DNA from: Nostoc sp. UHCC 0702
Lineage (GTDB): Bacteria > Cyanobacteriota > Cyanobacteriia > Cyanobacteriales > Nostocaceae
Assembly: GCA_017164015.1 (NCBI GenBank)
Contig: CP071065.1
Span: 2,384,501 to 2,448,500, forward strand
Reading direction: 5' to 3'
Length of the DNA: 64,000 nt
The notes under the pieces were generated by a model, which saw nothing but the letters and a program-made list of their open reading frames with translations, made no database searches and was not told the origin of the DNA. Within the stretch, counting starts at the first letter, position 1; each line of letters begins with the position of its first letter. Positions 8,883-17,757 of the stretch are shown here, in pieces. Made by a program: the position numbers and the translations under genes.

Positions 8883-9493
8883 GGTGTTCTCTCTTTTATT
8901 AAACTTGTAGGCTCAAGATTAAGAACTGTTTATTAGTCCCTAGTCTCTAAGACCCAGTACCCTGTTACTTTCCAGCTAACTTCACTGTTTCACTAAATAA
9001 GTTAATCAGCACAAAACGCAATTTATGCAAAATATATGCTGGCATAGAGTGCGAAGAAATATCGCAAATTAATTTTGAAAGTAGGGGAGAATTTAACTAG
9101 TCAGCATTTTTATCTGCCTAGTAAATATCTAGTTAAACCAACCCCTACAGATGAACCGTGTTGCAGAAGCAGCTTCTTTTTTAAGCCTACTCAATCTTCA
9201 GCAACAGAGATATGATCAATTTTTTGACAGATTTATCTGTTTTTTCGCTCTTGCCATTTATTAGTCTTTGATTAGGGTAATACCTGATCATGATATTTTT
9301 CTCTAATCAAAATAAATTATACTAAGTTACATCCCATTAGATAAAAAGCTCAAACTAAAGATTCTTTTTTTGATTTTTTCTTTTAATTTTTTAGATATGA
9401 GTGTTATTATTTTGCTATCTGAGGAGGTTTTAATTACTGATGTAACTATAGAAAAAAATAATTCCAGCTTTCTGGAAGACTCACACTTAATAC
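8883..9493. other. Gene-free AT-rich spacer upstream of the hetP-like gene
   Basis: This holds the hetP-like promoter region. Short open frames here are AT-rich and lack ribosome binding sites; one minus-strand frame at 9327-9551 runs into the repeat element and is not supported as a gene. Confidence 0.5.
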
Positions 9494-9637
9494 AGGACTG
9501 ACCCGCATTGTCATATATTTTTGACAAAAATCGTCCAAAGTCAAGAGTCAAAAGTCCAAAAACCTTGATTTTTTACCCTTGACTATTGACTCAAAACTGC
9601 CATGACAGAAAATATGTGTGCCAGTTGCGTAAGTCCT
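9494..9637 (+). mobile_element. Family B inverted-repeat element, uninterrupted copy
   Basis: A 144-bp unit from AGGACTGACCCGC to GTTGCGTAAGTCCT. It matches the outer parts of 60745-61036 almost base for base; that copy carries a 145-bp insertion. The ends are inverted repeats, best preserved in the 60.7-kb copy (AGGACTTACGC and GCGTAAGTCCT). A solo right end (GTGCCAGTTGCGTAAGCCCT) follows at 9744-9763. Confidence 0.85.
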
Positions 9638-9763
9638 GTTACTTTCTAATTATTTGATTCAGCAACTCAAACGCCCCGATATTCGTATGACCTTGGTTTG
9701 AGTTAGATTCTTCTGTTATGCAGTCGCGTACCACCCATTGTTTGTGCCAGTTGCGTAAGCCCT

Positions 9764-10535
9764 AAAATTATTTCTTTGTGATAGCTGATATGTTATTAAC
9801 CACATAAAATTTAACAAGATATATCCCTTTTTAAAGATGACTCTACTTATTTTTATATAGTTAAATTATTGAGAGAGAAAAATAATACCAGTTATTTTTA
9901 ATAAAATAATTTTTTTTGTAGTTTACAATCAAATTATAAATATATTTTAAGTGTTTTTGGAAAAATTAATATAAAGACCAAAAAATATCTATTTTATCTT
10001 TTATTCAATGCGCTTGAATAACTATTACATTTGGATTGGATTAGGCGCAGCCAAATTTAGAATTAAATAGTGATTTATTCTGTGATCTAAACAGATGTAA
10101 TGCAAATTACAAAATTAATATAAGTAAATTAAATGTTTAATTTAAATTTTATTTAAAGATTTAAATAAAATTTATATATACTAGTTGACTGCTGAAAAAT
10201 ATATTTTATCCTTAAAATAAGGACAATCAAAGATTAATTTTGAAAAATTACGTACATAAAATACTTTTATCAAGAAGCTTTTAATTAAGCAGTCAAAAAT
10301 GTATATTTATGTAAACCCTATTTAAATTTTCACTCTCTTTTTGGTAAAATAGTATTTTACAATAATTTAAGAATGAAAAGAAAATTTTATCAATTAATTA
10401 GAATTTTTGGAAGTTCTGATTATTAACTAATTAATGCGTCTAACTATAATACTGAACGATGTAAATGTAGAGTTGTGACTACAGGATTAGTTACAGCAAT
10501 GGTGAAATTTTGCGCTAAACTACTATGCATCTTTA
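9764..10535. other. Long AT-rich gene-free region upstream of the histidine kinase
   Basis: About 770 bp of very AT-rich DNA with no credible frame. It should include the kinase promoter; I could not assign a specific site. Confidence 0.5.
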
Positions 10536-11804
10536 ATGAAGATTAACATTTCCTATATAAAATATCAAGCTAGTAAATTTGGTTGTGTGTTGGTGCGAGA
10601 GAAGAGTGATGAATTAATAGAGTTGACCATGCAAAAGTGGATTAATGAATTAAGGGATGCTAAAGAGCATTTGCAGCAGGAAGTTTCTCAACTGAAGAAG
10701 CAGGAAGCTCAGCTAGAAATATCCCTGTCTCTACTTCGTTCTATCCTCGAATCTACTGCTAATGGTATTGTTGCAGTCAATTGTGAAGGAGAGATTTTGA
10801 GCTTTAATCAGAAGTTTGTGGACATGTGGCAGATTCCAGAGTCTCTGATGCTATGCAAAAACTTTCCTCAAGCAAGCGCCTTTTTGGAAGACCAATTAAA
10901 CAACCCGGAAGTTTTTCGTCGGGTTATGCAGGAAGTAGAGAGCCAACCTGATTGTGAGAGCTACGATATTTTAGAGTTGAAGGATGGAAGAGCCTTTGTC
11001 CAATACTCTGTGCCCCAGTGGTTGAATAGCAAAATTATCGGTAGAGTATGGAGCATTTGGGACATTACTGAGTGCAAACAGGTGGAATCAGAACTGCGTA
11101 ACAGCTTAGAACAAGCACAACAATATAGAGAACTGAGAACAAACTTCGTTTCTGTGTTTTGCCATCAATTCCGCACACCGCTGAACGTGATTTCATTCTC
11201 TAATAGCTTACTCAACAGACATGGCGACAATTGGACAAAGGAAAAAACACGACCTTTAGTTGAGCATATTCAAACAGCTGTTGAAAAACTCAGCCAAATG
11301 TTGGATGATGTTTATTTCTTCGCCAAAGCAGAAGCAGCAAAACTAAATTTTGAGGTCGAGCCGCTTGATGTAGTTCAGTTCTGCAATGAATTAGTGGTAC
11401 AAATCCAGATGAATCACAGCCATAATTCAATCAATTTTTGGAGTCAAGGTAGCTGTTTGACAACTTCGATTGATCAAAAACTGCTGGAGCCTATTCTTAA
11501 GAACTTGCTTGATAATGCAGTTAAGTATTCTCCAACTGGTAGCGCGGTTGATTTAGAACTTTCTTGTGACTATGATAAAATAATTTTTCAAGTGACAGAT
11601 AGAGGAGTTGGCATTCCAGTAGCAGACAAAGAGCGAATATTTGAGCCATTTTATCGAGGTAAGAATAGTATGAATTTGCCTGGTACTGGACTAGGGCTAT
11701 CGATTGTCAAAACCCTTGTAGAATTACATGGCGGTCAAATCACCTTAGAAAGTGAAGTTGGTGCAGGCACTAAGTTTACTGTGGCTTTGCCATCGGTGAG
11801 ATAA
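10536..11804 (+). CDS. PAS-domain sensor histidine kinase
   Basis: 422 residues, no membrane segment, probably cytosolic. A coiled coil (about 35-68) leads to a PAS domain (about 65-180, ending in the typical WDITECKQ). A HisKA domain has H-box FCHQFRTPLN (phospho-acceptor His210), and a HATPase domain shows N box NLLDNAVKYSP, G1 DRGVGIP, F box FEPFYRG and G2 GTGLGLSI. All catalytic motifs are intact. The response regulator 108 bp downstream on the same strand is its likely partner. ATG 10536 is the first start in the frame; no clear ribosome binding site is visible. Confidence 0.92.
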   Translation: MKINISYIKYQASKFGCVLVREKSDELIELTMQKWINELRDAKEHLQQEVSQLKKQEAQLEISLSLLRSILESTANGIVAVNCEGEILSFNQKFVDMWQIPESLMLCKNFPQASAFLEDQLNNPEVFRRVMQEVESQPDCESYDILELKDGRAFVQYSVPQWLNSKIIGRVWSIWDITECKQVESELRNSLEQAQQYRELRTNFVSVFCHQFRTPLNVISFSNSLLNRHGDNWTKEKTRPLVEHIQTAVEKLSQMLDDVYFFAKAEAAKLNFEVEPLDVVQFCNELVVQIQMNHSHNSINFWSQGSCLTTSIDQKLLEPILKNLLDNAVKYSPTGSAVDLELSCDYDKIIFQVTDRGVGIPVADKERIFEPFYRGKNSMNLPGTGLGLSIVKTLVELHGGQITLESEVGAGTKFTVALPSVR

Positions 11805-11912
11805 AAGTTTTCTAGTTTCCATTTTGGGTGTTCCACGCTTATAGCTCTTTAACAGAGTACTCAGCACAGAGTTTGGTAATCATTCCTTGCCATCAATTCG
11901 AGTGAACAACAA

Positions 11913-12833
11913 ATGATGCATGAATCGTCGAAAACAATTCTCATAATTGAAGATGATGCTGCTACTCGCAATCTCTTCTTAAAGATTCTTGAGGCTGAAG
12001 GTTTTGACACAATAAGTGCTGAAAACGGTCTTGTTGGTATTGAGCAAGCTCAAAAGCATTTACCTGATTTGGTGATTTGCGATATTACAATGCCAGATAT
12101 GGATGGTTATGGAGTTTTGAATATTCTGCGCCAAGATCCTTTGACTGCAATTATTCCCTTCATTTTTCTTACTGGTAGCGGTACTAAGGCATGTGTTCGC
12201 AAAGGTATGGAGTTGGGCGCAGACGATTATCTTACCAAACCTTCTACTGTAGAGGAATTGCTTAGAGCGATCGCTATCCGATTAGAAAAACAAGCTCTCC
12301 TCAGATCCTGGTATGCTACTAGTTCTAGGGAAATCTCAGCATCGCTACCAAAAAACACGACTTCGTTGGCAACTGGTGAGTCATTCTTTCCATCAATTCC
12401 CCAACTCAAAGAAGTTTTCGACTACATTGAAGCTAACTACCATCAAGGCATTACCTTGTCTAATGTTGCTCTTGCGGTTGGTTATTCACCAGCTTACTTA
12501 ACTAACAGAGTTGCAAAACAAACAGGAGAAACTGTAAACGGCTGGATTGTGAGGCGCAAAATGGCAGCAGCACGTCCTTTACTGAGAGATACTGACCAGA
12601 CAATTGAGCAGATTGCTACAGCCTTGGGCTATCAAAATGCCTGTCATTTCTCTCGCCAGTTTCGTCAATACCACGGACTACCTCCTAAAAATTGGAGAAA
12701 ACAACATCAAGTTTTTCAGGTTTCCAGAAATACAAATCTGCAACTGATGAAGAATCGTCCTCAGATGAGAAACTATATAGATAGTACCGAGGTAAAAGCC
12801 ACTGAAGTGCAGATGCCTGCTTATAATTTTTAG
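11913..12833 (+). CDS. AraC-type response regulator
   Basis: 306 residues. A receiver domain at about 8-125 has the acidic pair EDD, phospho-acceptor Asp57 (VICDITMPDMDG), the conserved Thr in FLTGS and Lys in LTKP. A C-terminal AraC/XylS double helix-turn-helix domain at about 172-275 includes YSPAYLTNRVAKQTGETVNG and ALGYQNACHFSRQFRQYHG. It is a transcription regulator paired with the upstream kinase. It ends 4 bp into the convergent DUF3082 gene. The targets are unknown. Confidence 0.92.
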   Translation: MMHESSKTILIIEDDAATRNLFLKILEAEGFDTISAENGLVGIEQAQKHLPDLVICDITMPDMDGYGVLNILRQDPLTAIIPFIFLTGSGTKACVRKGMELGADDYLTKPSTVEELLRAIAIRLEKQALLRSWYATSSREISASLPKNTTSLATGESFFPSIPQLKEVFDYIEANYHQGITLSNVALAVGYSPAYLTNRVAKQTGETVNGWIVRRKMAAARPLLRDTDQTIEQIATALGYQNACHFSRQFRQYHGLPPKNWRKQHQVFQVSRNTNLQLMKNRPQMRNYIDSTEVKATEVQMPAYNF

Positions 12834-13153
12834 CTGTTTTTGGGCTTTGTCAGTTGCTGCACTAACATTTGCACTGCCAAAGCCAATAAACCAATTGCGA
12901 CTATAGCAAATATGCCACTTCCCAAGGCAACCACGCCTACAACCAGGGTACGAACAGCAGAGGTAATTCTCACTACTAATACATTAGCTGAATGGATGGG
13001 TTTGGTGGCAAAATTTGTGGCGATCGCAATCATCACTGAATAAAGTGCAAATCCTAGTCCTCCAGAAATCACCGCTCCTGTTAAACTGCGTAACACAGTC
13101 GGTAGAATTTGCACTTGGGCTTCTGTTGGTGGTGTTAAATTTTGGTCACTCAT
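12830..13153 (-). CDS. DUF3082 family membrane protein
   Basis: 107 residues with two or three hydrophobic segments (about 27-48, 58-77 and 80-100). The pattern matches the small cyanobacterial family DUF3082, whose function is unknown. It is convergent with the response regulator and may be co-transcribed with ispE upstream, across a 92-bp gap holding TTTTAGATTTTAGA repeats. Confidence 0.75.
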   Translation of the reverse strand: MSDQNLTPPTEAQVQILPTVLRSLTGAVISGGLGFALYSVMIAIATNFATKPIHSANVLVVRITSAVRTLVVGVVALGSGIFAIVAIGLLALAVQMLVQQLTKPKNS

Positions 13154-13245
13154 ACAATTTTAGATTTTAGATTTTAGATTTTAGATTAGGAAATTACAAA
13201 TTGGAGATACTTCTTCCCAATTTCCAATTCCCGATTCCCAATTCC

Positions 13246-14199
13246 CTACACTGACGATACTATCTGAATTCCATGTGTGGTCGTGCGAGTTACAAATAAT
13301 TCTAAATCTTCGCTACTGATTGCTTCTCTAATATTGAGTTTAACTGTTTGTGCTTGTTGCTCAGACTCAACAAGAGCAAACACTGTGGGGCCGGAACCAG
13401 ACATCATTGTTCCCAAAACGCCTTGTTGATTTGCAAACAGTTCTCGCAGTTGCAATACTTGAGGATAAGCTGGTAATACTACCCGCTCTAAATCATTGTG
13501 CAGTTTTTGGGCAATTTCTGCTGTGTCTTGTTCAAAGATTGCTTTGACTATTCCTCCTGAATGGACTGCGGCTGCACGCGCTGCTAAATCTTCGGTATCT
13601 CTAATGTAAGTATTACCAAACTGCTGGCGATAGGTTTTGTATGCCCAAGCGGTGGAGACTTCTAAGCTACGATATTTTGCCAATACTATATATATAGTAT
13701 CCAAACTTGGTAGAGGTGAAAGTTGCTCGCCTCTACCTGTAGCAATTGCTGTGCCACCCGCTATACAAAAGGGTACATCTGAACCGAGGGTTGCTCCCAG
13801 TTCTTCTAATTCTGACTGAGTGAGTCCAAGCTTCCACAGTAAATCTATTCCCACCAACACCGCTGCTGCATTTGTGGAACCTCCAGCCAAACCAGCAGCT
13901 ACAGGAATGTACTTGTTGACAGTAATTTCTACTCCTCCGTATTTACTAAAGGCTTCAGGAAATTGGATTGCCATGAGTTCTGCGGCGCGGTACGCTAGAT
14001 TACTTTTATCTGTCGGTACTTGTGGGTGGTCACAGTGAACGCGGATGGTTTCGCTGTCGATGGAATGCAGTTGAATTTGGTCGGCAAGGTCAATACTTTG
14101 AAGTATCATTGCTAACTCATGATAACCATCAGCGCGATCGCCGATGATTTCTAAATACAAGTTAATTTTGGCAGGAGCAATTAAGGTGTAGGAACGCAT
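13246..14199 (-). CDS. ispE: 4-diphosphocytidyl-2-C-methyl-D-erythritol kinase
   Basis: A GHMP kinase of the MEP isoprenoid pathway that phosphorylates the 2-hydroxyl of CDP-methylerythritol, in the cytosol. It begins MRSYTLIAPAKINLYLEI. The ATP loop is PVAAGLAGGSTNAAA, and the C-terminal GHMP motif is MMSGSGPTVFAL. I chose ATG 14199 because the 17 codons upstream in frame are translated GGAATTGG intergenic repeats. The length of 317 aa is normal. It lies directly downstream of rsmA, a common bacterial pairing. Confidence 0.95.
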   Translation of the reverse strand: MRSYTLIAPAKINLYLEIIGDRADGYHELAMILQSIDLADQIQLHSIDSETIRVHCDHPQVPTDKSNLAYRAAELMAIQFPEAFSKYGGVEITVNKYIPVAAGLAGGSTNAAAVLVGIDLLWKLGLTQSELEELGATLGSDVPFCIAGGTAIATGRGEQLSPLPSLDTIYIVLAKYRSLEVSTAWAYKTYRQQFGNTYIRDTEDLAARAAAVHSGGIVKAIFEQDTAEIAQKLHNDLERVVLPAYPQVLQLRELFANQQGVLGTMMSGSGPTVFALVESEQQAQTVKLNIREAISSEDLELFVTRTTTHGIQIVSSV

Positions 14200-14253
14200 T
14201 TTAAAAATTGGGAATTGGTAATTGGGAATTGGGAATTGGTAATTGGTCAATAG

Positions 14254-15156
14254 TCAGTTGTCATTACTTATTCCCTCATCTCCCTCATCTCCCTCATCTC
14301 CCTCATCTCCCTCATCTCCCTCATCTCCCTCATCTTTCCATCTCCCTACTTCCAACTCATTGGCTAATGTTACCCATTGGTTGACGCTGAGGTCTTCGGC
14401 ACGGGTTTGAGGATTTATTTCTAATTTTTCCAGTAATTGTGTCAGGCGATCGCGTTCGATAACTGGTTGTAAATTATTTCGTAACATTTTGCGCTTTGCC
14501 CCAAACCCCAACTTGACTAGGTTTTCTAATTTTCGGGGGTCAATTGCTGGTGTTTGTATCTGTCGAGGATGTAACCGCACGACTGCTGAATCTACTTTTG
14601 GTGGTGGGTGGAATGCGGCTGCGGGAACTGTACAAATTAATTCACAATCAGCTAAATATTGCACTCGCACGCTCAAAGCTCCAAATGCTTTCGACCCTGG
14701 TTTAGCATACAATCTTTCTGCTACTTCTTTTTGCACTAGCAGCACAATTGAGTCAAAGGGTTCTGGGTTGGGTTTAGTAATTGTGCCGAGTAGTTTTTCG
14801 ATGATTGGCCCTGTAATGTTGTAGGGAATATTAGCTACTACTTTATTTTGCTTTTGAAAATTAGCAAATGCTGCTGTGTGTGACGGTAAATCTAGGGTGA
14901 GGAAGTCTCCTTGCAGCAGTAAAAAATTTGACGTTTTACCTAGTTGCTTTACTAATAGTTTGCACAAATCGTAGTCAATTTCCACTGCAACTAGAGATTG
15001 TACCAAAGGTAATAAACGACGAGTGAGAATGCCGGTTCCTGGCCCTATTTCCAGGATGCGATCGCTCGCTTGACATTCTGCTGCTTTGATGATCGCTTCG
15101 AGTGCCTTTTCACTTTTGAGCCAATGCTGAGCAAAGAGCTTGCGCGGTCGTACCAT
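14254..15156 (-). CDS. rsmA: 16S rRNA (A1518/A1519) dimethyltransferase with repeat-encoded tail
   Basis: RsmA/KsgA dimethylates two adenines in the 3' hairpin of 16S rRNA. The SAM-binding motif is ILEIGPGTGILT, the catalytic motif is NIPYN and the C-terminal rRNA-binding domain is present. The last 25 or so residues are unusual: after WKDEGDEG the gene runs through the 9-bp CTCATCTCC array, giving a run of DEG triplets before ISNDN and the stop. The repeat has therefore been added to, or has replaced, the native C terminus. It lies upstream of ispE with only 54 bp between the stop and the ispE ATG. Confidence 0.95.
   Translation of the reverse strand: MVRPRKLFAQHWLKSEKALEAIIKAAECQASDRILEIGPGTGILTRRLLPLVQSLVAVEIDYDLCKLLVKQLGKTSNFLLLQGDFLTLDLPSHTAAFANFQKQNKVVANIPYNITGPIIEKLLGTITKPNPEPFDSIVLLVQKEVAERLYAKPGSKAFGALSVRVQYLADCELICTVPAAAFHPPPKVDSAVVRLHPRQIQTPAIDPRKLENLVKLGFGAKRKMLRNNLQPVIERDRLTQLLEKLEINPQTRAEDLSVNQWVTLANELEVGRWKDEGDEGDEGDEGDEGDEGDEGISNDN
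14275..14335 (+). repeat. Nonamer repeat (CTCATCTCC)n inside rsmA
   Basis: Seven copies of the 9-bp unit, read on the minus strand as GGAGATGAG and translated as repeated Asp-Glu-Gly. Because the unit is 9 bp, copy-number change keeps the reading frame. Confidence 0.95.
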
Positions 15157-15306
15157 TTATTTTCCTTTTTATATCTAACTTCTAGCGTTTTAATCAAAAC
15201 CCGTTTCTTACTTTTTGCTTACTTTTTACTACCATTTTTTGACGTATTTTCCTTGATCTAATCTTGACAATTGATATTTTATATGCTGAAGCAAAATTAA
15301 GTCTAC

Positions 15307-15489
15307 CTAAATATTGCCAAAAATCGTAGCGGCTGCATCATCAAAAGGTAAACAGACAAAATTATTGAGAAAAGCTGACTGTAAAACCAAAGTACGTTGA
15401 GAATTTTTGCTTCTTCTCGCACCATAAAATAGTTTAGCCTTCACAACTGAACAAAAAGATTCTAATTTAGGCAAATAGGGTCTAGACAT
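15307..15489 (-). pseudogene. VapC-like PIN toxin remnant
   Basis: A 60-residue frame whose residues about 8-60 (ESFCSVVKAKLFYGARRSKN, then FVCLPFDDAAATIFGNI) resemble the middle of VapC-type PIN-domain toxins. It lacks the N-terminal DTN strand and the C-terminal third of the roughly 130-residue family. No antitoxin is adjacent. Read as a decayed toxin gene; the assignment is from pattern recall. Confidence 0.45.
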
Positions 15490-15553
15490 AGCCCGTCGTA
15501 GATATCGCCTTGTTAATCACAATTTCCCAAAAGCACTTCTACCCTTATATATA

Positions 15554-15669
15554 TAGCAATCCGATTTGATTTCTGAATCACTCGTAGAGGTAAGGGACTG
15601 GGGACTGGGGACTGGGAAGAAGGAATAAAGGTGTACTGAGTTTTGTTCAAAAATCAAATATGAGTCCTA
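15554..15669 (+). mobile_element. TA-targeted inverted-repeat element, family C copy 1 (116 bp)
   Basis: Runs from TAGCAATCCGATTTGATTTC to AAATCAAATATGAGTCCTA and is flanked by TA on both sides. It is nearly identical to 52939-53061 except for one fewer GGGACTG heptamer (three against four), which explains the 7-bp length difference. The ends are imperfect inverted repeats of about 25 bp. A TA target suggests mobilisation by an IS630/Tc1-type transposase (inference). Confidence 0.85.
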
Positions 15670-15707
15670 TATTTATGCCAAGATACTAAATAAACACTTA
15701 CTGTAGT

Positions 15708-16106
15708 ATGTTAGACACACCAACAGACTCAGACAGCTTATGGATTGTTACCGATGAAACACCTCAAATATCGATTCCTGACGGTGCTAAAAGCGGAATT
15801 AGTAATGCACGAGGTTGGGCAGGAGATGCAGTCAGGGAGGCTACTGAAAGTAAAGCCGTAGGAGATGCCGTTAAAGTTAGCGCTCAAAAATTAGAGCAAA
15901 ATATGACTCACTTTCTCAAAGTAGTGGGAAGTTTGTTTAGTCAAGCTGAAGAGCAAGCAAAAGTTAACTCCAGGATGCAGCTAGATGAAATTGAGCTATC
16001 GGTGGAAATTAGCGGTGAAGGCGAAGTTAAATTAATTGGCAGTGGTGTAAAAGCTGGTAGCAAAGGAGCCATTGAGTTGAAGTTCAAGCGGCAAGAACCA
16101 AAATGA
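15708..16106 (+). CDS. Pepco-domain (trypsin/caspase co-occurring) protein
   Basis: 132 residues beginning with LWIVTDETPQISIP and ending VEISGEGEVKLIGSGVKAGS then KGAIELKFKRQ. This is the pattern of the Pepco (peptidase co-occurring) effector-associated domain, found next to caspase-like or trypsin-like proteases in NTP-dependent conflict and self-killing systems of multicellular bacteria. Directly downstream (ATG 2 bp after the stop) lies the remnant of a caspase-family gene, which fits that genomic partnership. The protein itself looks complete. Assignment rests on motif and context. Confidence 0.7.
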   Translation: MLDTPTDSDSLWIVTDETPQISIPDGAKSGISNARGWAGDAVREATESKAVGDAVKVSAQKLEQNMTHFLKVVGSLFSQAEEQAKVNSRMQLDEIELSVEISGEGEVKLIGSGVKAGSKGAIELKFKRQEPK

Positions 16107-16107
16107 G

Positions 16108-16339
16108 ATGGTGAAAAATTGGGCGATCGCAGTTGGCATTAACCAGTATGATTATCTGCAACCGCTAAACTATGCCCAGTGGTAGTGCTTGGTTCAATGC
16201 TAGATATTATGTTAGGCAGTTGCGCGGTGGTTCTTTCGAGAGTGAGCCATTCACCTGCCGTGCTAGCTACCGTATCAACCTTGGCCAAGACGCTCGCAAC
16301 AAAGATTTGGGGTTTCGGGTAGTGGCGGTGGTTGCGTGA
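16108..16339 (+). pseudogene. Caspase-FGE (metacaspase/sulfatase-modifying-factor) gene remnant
   Basis: From ATG 16108 the frame reads MVKNWAIAVGINQYDYLQPL then NYAQW and stops at 16185. This is the classic N terminus of cyanobacterial caspase-family proteins. In another frame 16181-16339 reads VRQLRGGSFESEPFTCRASY then RINLGQDARNKDLGFRVV and a stop, the typical C terminus of a formylglycine-generating-enzyme-like domain. Caspase-FGE fusions are known in cyanobacteria, so this is probably one gene that lost its whole middle by deletion. The two ends are now out of frame. It is coupled to the Pepco gene. Confidence 0.65.
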
Positions 16340-16344
16340 GTAAA

Positions 16345-16983
16345 TTATATTTGATTTCTCACCCAAGCACGAAATGCTTTCATCGCCACATTTCTACCAT
16401 CAATTTTACTCCGTATCAAGTATTCAGGGATAGCTTGAGCAATAGGTAAATTAGGAAAAATAGAACTACTAGGATATTTTACATATTGACCATTACTCAA
16501 AACATTGATTTCTAGCTTAGTTCCATTCCATCGCCATAACTCCGGAACTCCCAATACTGCATAATTATTAAACCGAGTACGAGAAGTAATATCAATTTCG
16601 ATTGCTAAATCTGGGGGCGGGTCAACTGTTAAATCGATTCTATCCTTACCTCGGACAGCAGCTTCATTTTGGATATAGAAACAATCATCGGGTTCTACCC
16701 CAGCATCCATTTTTTCTCGTTCAAAAGTTGTAGACCCCAAACTCCAAAACTCAATATCAAGTTCCTCTAGGATAATTTTTACTAAATCCCCAATAATAAC
16801 TTTAGCTACCTCATGTTCTGGTAATGGAGCCATTATTTCCAGCACCCCTTGACTGTAAGATATTTTAGAACTGCGATTTTCTCCCAATTCTGCCAAAAGA
16901 TGTTTGTATGCTGACCAGGATATATTTTTAATTAGCAACTGATGACCAGCAGGTACAATTAATTGATTGAGTTCAAGTAACAT
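16345..16983 (-). CDS. Uma2-family putative restriction endonuclease
   Basis: 212 residues of the Uma2 (DUF820) PD-(D/E)XK nuclease family, abundant in cyanobacteria and of unproven function. The core shows EPDDCFYI (first acidic residue) and PPDLAIEIDITSRTR (the catalytic E-x-D stretch), followed by YAVLGVPELWRW. It is convergent with the caspase remnant, with a 5-bp gap. Confidence 0.85.
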   Translation of the reverse strand: MLLELNQLIVPAGHQLLIKNISWSAYKHLLAELGENRSSKISYSQGVLEIMAPLPEHEVAKVIIGDLVKIILEELDIEFWSLGSTTFEREKMDAGVEPDDCFYIQNEAAVRGKDRIDLTVDPPPDLAIEIDITSRTRFNNYAVLGVPELWRWNGTKLEINVLSNGQYVKYPSSSIFPNLPIAQAIPEYLIRSKIDGRNVAMKAFRAWVRNQI

Positions 16984-17171
16984 AACCTTCCTCGCTTCTA
17001 CGGTTCATCTAACTAGTACTAACTTCAACACATTTTTATTTTGACATGAAGCCAACATAGAAAGTACTGCAATTATTTTATCCTTTTAAACTTGGTACAT
17101 ATAAAATCAGTACAAACTGACTTTTGTGTGTGTAAATTATATGAAAATTATCAATATATAATCTAATCACC

Positions 17172-17750
17172 ATGACAGCCATTACCGTCAACTTCAACCC
17201 CATCATCAAACTCACCGACGACCAATTTTATCAATTGTGTCGATCAAATCCAGATATCAAATTTGAGCGTAATGCCTACGGAGAAATAATTATCATGCCA
17301 CCCACAGGAGGAGAAACCGGAAACCGTAATCTTGAAATTGGGGCTGATTTTGTCATTTGGAATCGCCAAACAAAACTAGGCGTTTGCTTTGATTCCTCTA
17401 CCTGTTTCAAACTTTCCAATGGTGCAAACCGTTCTCCTGATGTTGCTTGGATACGAAAAGATAGATGGAATTTACTCACTCCTGAACAAAAAGAAAAATT
17501 CCCACCAATTGCCCCAGATTTTGTTTTAGAATTAATGTCTCCTAGTGACACCTTGGAAGAAACCCAAGCCAAGATGCAAGAATATATAGATAATCAAGTC
17601 AAGCTTGGCTGGTTAATTAATCGCAAAGCACGCCAAGTTGAAATATATCGCCAAGGCAAGCCTGTAGAAATTATAGAATCTCCTGACAAATTATCAGGAG
17701 AAGATACATTACCAGGATTTGTTTTAAATTTACAAATAGTCTGGGAATAA
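17172..17750 (+). CDS. Uma2-family putative restriction endonuclease
   Basis: 192 residues and a second Uma2 gene close to the first, but divergent from it. Motifs are RSPDVAWIRKDRW, PDFVLELMSPSDTLEETQAK and GWLINRKARQVEIYRQG. A typical full-length member. It converges on the large sensor kinase with 7 bp between stops. Confidence 0.88.
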   Translation: MTAITVNFNPIIKLTDDQFYQLCRSNPDIKFERNAYGEIIIMPPTGGETGNRNLEIGADFVIWNRQTKLGVCFDSSTCFKLSNGANRSPDVAWIRKDRWNLLTPEQKEKFPPIAPDFVLELMSPSDTLEETQAKMQEYIDNQVKLGWLINRKARQVEIYRQGKPVEIIESPDKLSGEDTLPGFVLNLQIVWE

Positions 17751-17757
17751 CTTGAAA

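Noticed and set aside
9327..9551. 74-residue minus-strand frame
   Set aside because: It starts within the family B element and is otherwise AT-rich low-complexity sequence.
16139..16366. 75-residue minus-strand frame
   Set aside because: It is antisense to the caspase-FGE remnant, whose plus-strand frames carry family motifs.
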